Below are positions 5,377 to 10,401 of a DNA stretch of 10,401 nt, piece after piece. Numbering within the stretch: position 1 is the first letter of the stretch; each line of letters begins with the position of its first letter. The notes beneath the pieces are model-generated. The model was not told the DNA's origin, made no database searches, and saw only the letters and a list, made by a program, of their open reading frames with translations. Made by a program: the position numbers and the translations under genes. Origin of the DNA: Actinomycetes bacterium (GTDB lineage: Bacteria > Actinomycetota > Actinomycetes > Actinomycetales > Microbacteriaceae). The DNA is taken from positions 1 through 10,401 of the forward strand of contig JAEWJG010000022.1 of assembly GCA_023386675.1 (NCBI GenBank), read 5' to 3'.

Positions 5377-6741
5377 TCAGCGTGAGCCGTCGCGTCGGCG
5401 GAGGCGGCGGGCGCCGGCCGCGAGCGCAGCTCCACCCAGGAGCATCACCGCGGCGGCTGCGGTGCCGGCGAGCACGCCGCCGCCGTCCGTGCCGGAGGCA
5501 GCAAGCTCGCTCGTCGCGGTGTCACCCGGGTCGCCGCTCCCGCCGGGGCCGGTCGGCGCCGGGGTCGGGGTCGGCGTGGGTGTCGGGGTGGGCGGCGGCG
5601 GCGGAGGCGGTGGTGGAGGCGGCGCCACCCCGTCGTCGTAGGTGCAGGTCACCGTGGTCGCGAACGGGAAGCTGTGCACCTCGCGCGGAGTTCCGCCGCC
5701 GGGCGCCGCCGGGACACCGTGGGTGAAGCGCGCGGCGATCACGTTGCCCTCGATGTTCTGCGTGACCTGCCAGTTGACGTAGGCGTCGGGCGCATAGATC
5801 GTCCCCTCGAGCGAGTCGCCGCCCGTGACGGTGACGGCCGTCGCGGTGGGGAAGTTCCAGAGCATGAACGGCGCCGTCCCGGAGTCCGCCCCGGCCAGGT
5901 TCGGGATGGAGCCGGTGAAGGACGACCCCGTGACGTTGACGACGAGAGGCGTGGACGCGTTCGGCCGGTTGTCGAAGGTCAGCTCGCCGAGCGCCGCGAG
6001 GTCGGATGCCGAGATCTGGAGCACGTTCGTCACCCCGGGGGTCAACGTGATGTGCGCCCGCGAGCCCGGCGTGATCGGCGATGCCACCGGCTGCCCGGCG
6101 TCGTCGGTGAGCACGACGGTGGAGGCGCATTGCGCGAGTTGCGAGGTCAGCGTCCGGTATTCGGCGAAGGCGCCGTCGATGTCGATGAGGTTCGTGCCCA
6201 CAGGGGCACCGATGGAGGCGGGGGACTGCGTCCGCGTCCCCTCGATCCGCGGCACCGAGCCGTAGGCCGCGCCAGGGGGCACGATGTTGAAATTGACGAC
6301 CGCGTTGTTCTGGTCCCGGTCGAGCGCCGTGTACGTGGAGGTGTCGCCGATCTTGGCGTAGCCGCCGTTCAGCACCTTCAGCACGTTCGTCGGGCCCGTG
6401 GTGAAGTCGATCCCGCCGCGCACGTAGAGGTACGTCGGGAACGCGTCGCCCGGCGCGAGGAAGGTGGACGGGAACGCTCCGCCTGCGGCGACGTTGTAGC
6501 TCGACGCGAAGCTGAGGTCACCGCCGGCCGCCACCGTGCCCTCGACCTCGTCGGCGTTCAGCGCCACGTCTCCCTCGACGAAGATCGTGAAGTCGCTGTT
6601 CGCCGGGTGACCGTTCACCGGCACGCGGACCGGGTTGACCGGCCCGACGGTGACCGTCGCGGCGGAGGCGGAGGCCGCCCCGGCGCAGACGAGCAGAGCC
6701 GTCGCCACGACCACGCAGATGGTTCTCCCCCGGACCCCCAT
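5377..6741 (-). CDS. Choice-of-anchor A family surface protein with LAxTG-like sorting signal
   Basis: This is a 454-residue exported wall-associated protein. Residues 1-28 are a signal peptide (basic start, hydrophobic core, ASASA cleavage region). The choice-of-anchor A domain runs from about 47 to 365: FTIFVEGDVALNADEVEGTV (51-70) near its start, and LEGTIYAPDAYVNW (311-324), QNIEGNVIAARFTHG (328-342) and REVHSFPF (353-360) near its end are the family signatures. Cys206 and Cys366 could form a disulfide. An 11-proline run (374-384) and a Thr-Pro repeat (385-394) make a stiff stalk. The C-terminus has LAASG (413-417), a hydrophobic helix (about 422-443) and RRLRRR, the layout of a sortase signal. 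LAASG differs from the sortase-E consensus LAxTG by Ser for Thr. ATG 6739-6741 has AGGA seven bases upstream. Function is unknown; an adhesive or matrix role is inference. Confidence 0.9.
   Translation of the reverse strand: MGVRGRTICVVVATALLVCAGAASASAATVTVGPVNPVRVPVNGHPANSDFTIFVEGDVALNADEVEGTVAAGGDLSFASSYNVAAGGAFPSTFLAPGDAFPTYLYVRGGIDFTTGPTNVLKVLNGGYAKIGDTSTYTALDRDQNNAVVNFNIVPPGAAYGSVPRIEGTRTQSPASIGAPVGTNLIDIDGAFAEYRTLTSQLAQCASTVVLTDDAGQPVASPITPGSRAHITLTPGVTNVLQISASDLAALGELTFDNRPNASTPLVVNVTGSSFTGSIPNLAGADSGTAPFMLWNFPTATAVTVTGGDSLEGTIYAPDAYVNWQVTQNIEGNVIAARFTHGVPAAPGGGTPREVHSFPFATTVTCTYDDGVAPPPPPPPPPPPTPTPTPTPTPAPTGPGGSGDPGDTATSELAASGTDGGGVLAGTAAAAVMLLGGAALAAGARRLRRRDGSR
5551..5622 (-). repeat. 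Low-complexity tract encoding poly-proline and Thr-Pro repeats
   Basis: This is the coding repeat inside the surface protein gene: 11 proline codons (5590-5622) followed by Thr-Pro dipeptides and Ala-Pro-Thr (5551-5589). On the plus strand it appears as runs of GGC/GGT and GGGGTC-like units. Such tracts change length easily by slippage. Confidence 0.8.
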
Positions 6742-6899
6742 GCGTCCTGCCTAACATCATCGGGCCCGGAACTGAAGACCCCTCAGAATCTTGCAGAAGT
6801 GCATGCAGAAAGTCGCCCGATCGGGGAATCACCCCTCGCATTCCAAAGTTGAGCTTATTAGACTCAAGTTTGCCCACACAGAAATGGGAGAGGAACCAG
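6742..6899. other. Divergent intergenic region between the surface protein gene and clpB
   Basis: These 158 bases serve both start sites. Besides the HAIR element they contain a perfect CCCGATCGGG palindrome (6816-6825), GGGG-AATCA-CCCC (6823-6835), and TGCAGAA repeated at 6792-6798 and 6804-6810. The repeats are 12 bases apart and could be a regulator site for the leftward gene. No clear -35/-10 pair can be fixed for either gene. Confidence 0.5.
6848..6868 (+). promoter_or_regulatory. HAIR element (HspR-binding operator) upstream of clpB
   Basis: GTTGAGC, a 7-base spacer and ACTCAAG match the HspR-associated inverted repeat CTTGAGT-N7-ACTCAAG. The right half is 7/7 and the left half 5/7, with exact spacer length. 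HspR is the actinobacterial repressor of the dnaK operon and clpB, and this site lies 31 bases before the clpB start, so heat-shock control by HspR is a direct prediction. Confidence 0.8.
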
Positions 6900-9053
6900 A
6901 TGGCGAACATGCAGGGTGCGCCCTCCACGCAGGAGGAGGCGAAGAGCGCGCTCGAACAGTACGGCGTGAACCTCACGGAGATCGCCAAGAGCGGCAAGCT
7001 CGACCCGGTCATCGGGCGGGATGCCGAGATCCGGCGGGTCAGCCAGGTGCTGACTCGTCGCACGAAGAACAACCCCGTGCTCATCGGCGAGCCCGGCGTC
7101 GGCAAGACGGCGGTCGTCGAAGGCCTCGCTCAGCGCATCGTCGCAGGGGATGTGGCCGACTCGCTCAAGGGCAAGCAGCTGGTCTCGCTCGACCTGTCCG
7201 CTCTCGTCGCCGGAGCGATGTACCGCGGCCAGTTCGAGGAGCGGCTCAAGGCCGTCCTCAAGGAGATCAACGACGCCGAGGGCGAGATCATCACCTTCGT
7301 GGACGAGCTGCACATCCTGATGGGAGCCGGCGGCGGCGAGGGGTCGGTCGCGGCGTCCAACATGCTCAAGCCGATGCTCGCGCGCGGCGAGCTTCGCCTG
7401 ATCGGCGCGACGACGCTCAACGAGTACCGCGAGTTCATCGAGAAGGATGCGGCCCTCGAGCGCCGCTTCCAGCAGGTCTACGTGGGCGAGCCGTCCGTCG
7501 AGGACACCGTCGCGATCCTCCGAGGGCTCAAGGGCCGGTACGAGGCGCACCACGGGGTCACGATCGAGGACTCCGCGCTCGTCGCCGCCGCATCCCTCTC
7601 GAACCGCTACATCACCGCCCGGCAGCTGCCTGACAAGGCCATCGACCTGATCGATGAGGCGGCCTCCCGGCTGAAGATGGAGATCGACTCCGCGCCGGTC
7701 GAGATCGACACGCTGCAGCGCCAGGTCGAGCGGATGAAGCTGGAGGAGTTCGCCCTCAAGAAGGAGAAGGACGACGCCAGCAAGGCGCGCCTGGAGCAGC
7801 TGCGTGAGCGGCTCGCCGAGCAGGAGCGCGAACTCGAGGAGCTGCAGGCCCGCTGGCGCGCCGAGAAGGCGTCGCTCAACCGGGTCGGCGAGCTGCGGTC
7901 GCAGCTGGAGGAGGCCAAGACGAAGCGCGACCTCGCGCTGCGCGACGGCCGGTACCAGGAGGCGTCCCGGATCGAGTACGAGACCATCCCGGCGATCGAG
8001 CGCGAGCTCGCCGAGGCCGAGGCGGCCGAGCACGACCATCCGCGGATGGTGAACGAGCAGGTCACCGCCGACGACATCGCCGCCGTGGTGGCCGCGTGGA
8101 CCGGCATCCCGGTCGACCGGCTCACCCAGGGCGAGACCGAGAAGCTGCTGCACCTCGAGTACGAGCTGGGCCGCCGCATCATCGGCCAGAAGAAGGCCGT
8201 GCAGGCGGTGGCGGATGCGGTCCGCCGCAGCCGCGCGGGCATCTCCGACCCCGGACGTCCGACCGGTTCGTTCCTGTTCCTCGGCCCGACCGGCGTCGGA
8301 AAGACCGAGCTGGCCAAGGCGCTCGCCGCGTTCCTCTTCGACGACGAGAAGGCGATGGTCCGCATCGACATGAGCGAGTACGGCGAGAAGTTCTCCGTCT
8401 CGCGCCTGGTCGGTGCGCCCCCCGGGTACGTCGGCTACGAGCAGGGCGGCCAGCTGACCGAGGCCGTGCGGCGGCGACCGTACTCGGTGATCCTGCTCGA
8501 CGAGGTCGAGAAGGCGCACCCCGAGGTGTTCGACGTGCTGCTGCAGGTGCTCGACGACGGGCGCCTGACGGACGGCCAGGGCCGCACGGTCGACTTCCGC
8601 AACGCCATCCTCATCCTCACCTCCAACCTCGGCAGCCAGTACCTCGTCGACCCGACGCTGAACGAGACCGAGAAGGAGGAGGCGGTGCTGCAGATGGTCC
8701 GCCAGGCCTTCAAGCCCGAGTTCGTGAACCGCCTCGACGACATCGTGGTGTTCTCGGCCCTGAGCCAGGAGGAGCTGGGCGAGATCGTCGAGCTGGGCAT
8801 CGACCGGCTGATGGCGCGCCTGGCCGAGCGCCGGCTGGAGCTGGCGGTCACCCCGGATGCGCGGGCCTGGCTCGCCGAGCGCGGGTACGACCCGATCTAC
8901 GGCGCCCGCCCGCTGCGCCGCCTTATGCAGCGCGAGATCGAGGACCGTCTCGCGACCGCGCTGCTCGCCGGCGAGATCCGCGACGGGGACCTGGTCCGGG
9001 TGGATCTCGACCGCGACGCCGACCACCTGACGGTGGAGGCCGTGCGCGAGTAG
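6900..9053 (+). CDS. clpB: ClpB disaggregase (AAA+ chaperone), form without the N-terminal domain
   Basis: This hexameric ATPase, with the DnaK system, pulls proteins out of aggregates after stress. It has two AAA+ modules. NBD1 has Walker A GEPGVGKT (63-70), pore-loop Tyr108 in AGAMYRG, Walker B FVDE (133-136) and LERRF (187-190). NBD2 has Walker A GPTGVGKT (462-469), pore loop GYVGYEQGG (509-517), Walker B LLDEVEKAH (532-540) and sensor-2 GAR (668-670). A long coiled-coil M-domain (about 265-377) between them marks it as ClpB rather than ClpC or ClpA, and no ClpP-docking loop is apparent. At 717 residues it is about 140 shorter than usual ClpB: the N-terminal Clp domain is missing and only about 20 residues precede LEQYGVNLTEIAK. 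The ATG at 6900-6902 is chosen for the ribosome binding site GAGAGGA (6888-6894). An in-frame TTG at 6849 lies inside the HAIR operator and is rejected. Confidence 0.95.
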   Translation: MANMQGAPSTQEEAKSALEQYGVNLTEIAKSGKLDPVIGRDAEIRRVSQVLTRRTKNNPVLIGEPGVGKTAVVEGLAQRIVAGDVADSLKGKQLVSLDLSALVAGAMYRGQFEERLKAVLKEINDAEGEIITFVDELHILMGAGGGEGSVAASNMLKPMLARGELRLIGATTLNEYREFIEKDAALERRFQQVYVGEPSVEDTVAILRGLKGRYEAHHGVTIEDSALVAAASLSNRYITARQLPDKAIDLIDEAASRLKMEIDSAPVEIDTLQRQVERMKLEEFALKKEKDDASKARLEQLRERLAEQERELEELQARWRAEKASLNRVGELRSQLEEAKTKRDLALRDGRYQEASRIEYETIPAIERELAEAEAAEHDHPRMVNEQVTADDIAAVVAAWTGIPVDRLTQGETEKLLHLEYELGRRIIGQKKAVQAVADAVRRSRAGISDPGRPTGSFLFLGPTGVGKTELAKALAAFLFDDEKAMVRIDMSEYGEKFSVSRLVGAPPGYVGYEQGGQLTEAVRRRPYSVILLDEVEKAHPEVFDVLLQVLDDGRLTDGQGRTVDFRNAILILTSNLGSQYLVDPTLNETEKEEAVLQMVRQAFKPEFVNRLDDIVVFSALSQEELGEIVELGIDRLMARLAERRLELAVTPDARAWLAERGYDPIYGARPLRRLMQREIEDRLATALLAGEIRDGDLVRVDLDRDADHLTVEAVRE

Positions 9054-9069
9054 CTCTCTGCGAAGAGTC

Positions 9070-9078
9070 TTATCCACA
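9070..9078 (+). promoter_or_regulatory. Perfect consensus DnaA box
   Basis: TTATCCACA is an exact match to the E. coli-type high-affinity DnaA box, located 17 bases after the clpB stop and touching the 5' arm of its terminator. Being AT-rich, it is rare in DNA of this composition. It is a single copy, so this is not an origin. Function is unproven. Confidence 0.4.
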
Positions 9079-9106
9079 GGGCGCCGTCCGGCATCGGGCG
9101 GCGCCC
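9079..9106 (+). terminator. clpB terminator hairpin
   Basis: GGGCGCCGTCCG (9079-9090) pairs with 9095-9106 over 12 bases with one T·G, around a GCAT loop, then TT. The short T-tract is usual in high-GC genomes. It lies 25 bases after the clpB stop and before the dehydrogenase start, separating the two transcripts. Confidence 0.8.
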
Positions 9107-9116
9107 TTCGTGCGCG

Positions 9117-9122
9117 TAGGCT
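9117..9122 (+). promoter_or_regulatory. -10 box of a leaderless promoter for the dehydrogenase gene
   Basis: TAGGCT is followed by six bases (CGAATC) and ATG at 9129. No Shine-Dalgarno precedes the ATG. The arrangement fits the TANNNT boxes of leaderless actinobacterial genes. No recognisable -35 is present; that position falls within the preceding terminator stem. Confidence 0.5.
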
Positions 9123-9128
9123 CGAATC

Positions 9129-10193
9129 ATGCGTGCTGCTGTCATCCACGGGGAGCGCGATGTGCGCCTCGAAGAAGTCCCCGATCCCACCCTGTACACC
9201 GGTTCGAACGCCGACGGTCTCGACGCCGTCGTGCGCGTGGTCGCCGCCTGCGTCTGCGGCAGCGACCTGTGGCCCTACCGCGGCGTGACGCCCACGAAGG
9301 AGCCGCATCGCATCGGCCACGAGTTCGTCGGCGTGGTCGAGGAGGTGGGCGAGAACGTCCGCACCATCAAGCCGGGCGATTTCGTCATCGCCCCGTTCTA
9401 CGACTGCGACATGACGTGCGTGAACTGCAAGAACGGCGTCAGCACCTCCTGCCTGCACGGCGGCTGGTGGGGGTCGAACGACCGCATCGGCGGCTTCGCC
9501 GACGGCGGCCAGGGCGAGCGCGTGCGCGTGCCGCACGCCGACGGCTCCCTCGTCGCGACGCCGGAGTATCCGCGCGCCGAGCTCATCCCTTCGCTTCTGA
9601 CGCTGTCGGATGTGATGGGCACCGGCCACCACGCCGCCGTCTCCGCCGGGGTCACCGAGGGCAGCACGGTCGTCGTCGTGGGCGACGGCGCCGTCGGGCT
9701 GTGCGCGGTGCTCGCGTCCGCCCGGCTGGGCGCCTCCCGCATCATCGCGATGTCGCGCCACGAGAGCCGTCAGGCGCTCGCGCGCGAGTTCGGCGCGACC
9801 GACATCGTCGCCGAGCGCGGCGACGCCGGCGTGGCCGCCGTCAAGGAGCTGCTCGACGGCATCGGCGCCGACTGCGTGCTCGAAGCGGTCGGCACGAAGG
9901 AGTCGATGGACCAGGCCATCCGCTCCGCCCGCCCCGGCGGCATGGTCGGCTACGTGGGCGTGCCGAACGGCGGCCCCGAGCTGCCCGTCCGCCCGCTGTT
10001 CCAGAGCAACATCGGCGTCAACGGCGGTGTCGCGCCCGTGCGCAACTATGTCGAGGAGCTTCTGCAGGATGTCTGGTCCGGCGCGATCGAGCCGGGCAAG
10101 GTGTTCGACCTCGAGGTGCCGCTGACCGACATCGCCGAGGCCTACGCCGCGATGGACGAGCGACGCGCGATCAAGACCCTCGTGCGTCCCTGA
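9129..10193 (+). CDS. Zinc-dependent medium-chain alcohol dehydrogenase
   Basis: This is a 354-residue cytoplasmic NAD(P)-dependent oxidoreductase of the medium-chain (MDR) superfamily, oxidising an alcohol or polyol to the carbonyl, or the reverse. The N-terminal GroES-like domain has the catalytic-zinc ligands Cys43 (in CGSD), His64 and Glu65 (in GHE) and probably Asp161. The structural-zinc loop reads DCDMTCVNCKNGVSTSC (92-108): Cys97, Cys100 and Cys108 are in normal register, but the usual first Cys is Asp94, with a Cys one position earlier. The Rossmann domain has GDGAVG (185-190). After strand 2 the sequence is MSRHESR with no acidic residue, which favours NADP over NAD, a tentative inference. 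Length is typical. ATG 9129 has no ribosome binding site but a leaderless-type promoter. It is flanked by terminators on both sides, so it is a single-gene unit. The substrate is unknown. Confidence 0.92.
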   Translation: MRAAVIHGERDVRLEEVPDPTLYTGSNADGLDAVVRVVAACVCGSDLWPYRGVTPTKEPHRIGHEFVGVVEEVGENVRTIKPGDFVIAPFYDCDMTCVNCKNGVSTSCLHGGWWGSNDRIGGFADGGQGERVRVPHADGSLVATPEYPRAELIPSLLTLSDVMGTGHHAAVSAGVTEGSTVVVVGDGAVGLCAVLASARLGASRIIAMSRHESRQALAREFGATDIVAERGDAGVAAVKELLDGIGADCVLEAVGTKESMDQAIRSARPGGMVGYVGVPNGGPELPVRPLFQSNIGVNGGVAPVRNYVEELLQDVWSGAIEPGKVFDLEVPLTDIAEAYAAMDERRAIKTLVRP

Positions 10194-10248
10194 TCCTGAT
10201 TTCCTGATCCATCCTCAGCCGGCTCCGCGCCCCACGCCGGTGCGTCGA

Positions 10249-10293
10249 AAAGGGAGGAGATCCGGCTGCTGAGCAGCCCGATCTCCTCCCTTT
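10249..10293 (+). terminator. Strong terminator hairpin after the dehydrogenase gene
   Basis: AAAGGGAGGAGATC (10249-10262) pairs perfectly with 10280-10293. Inside, after one C/C mismatch, GGCTGC pairs with GCAGCC around a TGA loop. That gives 20 pairs in a 45-base element ending in TTT. A-runs on the 5' side would act as the T-tract for transcription from the right, so it may work in both directions. Confidence 0.82.
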
Positions 10294-10311
10294 CGGTCTA
10301 GCGCGGTGCCC

Positions 10312-10401
10312 GCAGCCGGATGTCCTCCCTTCCGCGTGTGCGCCGGATGGCTGAGGGGGAAGCCGGAAGGCTGCCCGAATGCATCGCCCGCGTCCGCGGG
10401 G
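10312..10401. other. Non-coding tail of the window with a degenerate copy of a terminator arm
   Basis: The bases 10312-10335 match 10273-10296 at 20 of 24 positions (a copy of the terminator 3' half). Further right are AGCC-GGAA-GGCT (near 10362-10373) and CCCGCG-TC-CGCGGG (about 10387-10400), small hairpins that could belong to a gene ending from the right. I see no gene here. Confidence 0.45.

Noticed and set aside
5551..5622. Short tandem repeats that could suggest a CRISPR or minisatellite
   Set aside because: They are proline and threonine-proline codons inside the stalk of the surface protein. There are no spacers and the reading frame is intact.
6849..6899. Earlier TTG start for ClpB giving 17 more residues
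   Set aside because: The TTG lies inside the HAIR operator and has no ribosome binding site. ATG 6900 has a good one, and the extra residues resemble nothing in ClpB.
9070..9078. Replication origin
   Set aside because: Only one DnaA box was noticed, with no box cluster, AT-rich unwinding region, or dnaA/dnaN neighbours.
6864..9761. 965-residue open frame on the minus strand across clpB and the dehydrogenase
   Set aside because: It runs antisense through two well-supported genes and the terminator between them. Its composition is that of a shadow frame, with no domain recognised.
8096..10207. 703-residue plus-strand open frame crossing the clpB end and the dehydrogenase
   Set aside because: It is Arg/Pro/Gly-rich and out of frame with both genes. 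Absence of stops is due to high GC.
10345..10395. tRNA-like stretch (GGCTGAG followed by AAGCCGG)
   Set aside because: It resembles a serine/leucine tRNA D-arm, but no anticodon arm, T-loop (TTCGA) or acceptor stem pairing can be built around it.

Overview
The window reads as chromosomal DNA of a high-GC Gram-positive bacterium. Coding frames are GC-rich with a strong G/C third-position bias. Several genes begin directly at a predicted transcription start behind a TANNNT -10 box. clpB carries an HspR-type (HAIR) operator, and one surface protein ends in a sortase-E-like LAxTG-type signal. Together these suggest an actinobacterium, most likely Microbacteriaceae (Leifsonia-like). The family placement is inference from style, not from a search.

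Left part (1-3420): a class I methyltransferase of the RsmC/RlmG type (8-1159) is followed by a small membrane-protein gene (1269-1607) that looks like the 3' part of a frameshifted or internally deleted gene. A 212-base regulatory gap then leads to an APC-superfamily amino-acid permease (1820-3346). A long, almost perfect palindrome (3352-3413) separates the permease from the convergent gene that follows.

Middle part (3377-6741), all on the minus strand and transcribed right to left: a choice-of-anchor A surface protein (5377-6741), a small three-helix membrane protein (4990-5340), a MerR-family regulator (4321-4947), and an eight-helix membrane protein of unknown function (3377-4324). The last two are translationally coupled by a 4-base overlap. 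The MerR promoter is packed with GTAG/CTAC inverted repeats, so the pair is probably one self-regulated unit.

Right part (6742-10401): a 158-base divergent promoter region contains the HAIR element. It is followed by a ClpB disaggregase that lacks the usual N-terminal domain (6900-9053), a perfect DnaA-box 9-mer next to a strong terminator, a zinc-dependent medium-chain dehydrogenase (9129-10193), and a long terminator hairpin with a degenerate second copy of one arm. The last roughly 200 bases hold no gene I can support.

Overall this is an ordinary housekeeping and envelope region. I see no phage, CRISPR, insertion sequence or defence system. The most informative oddities are the broken membrane gene, the MerR operator array with its coupled partner, the shared leaderless start architecture, the nested palindrome at 3352-3413, and the DnaA box behind clpB.
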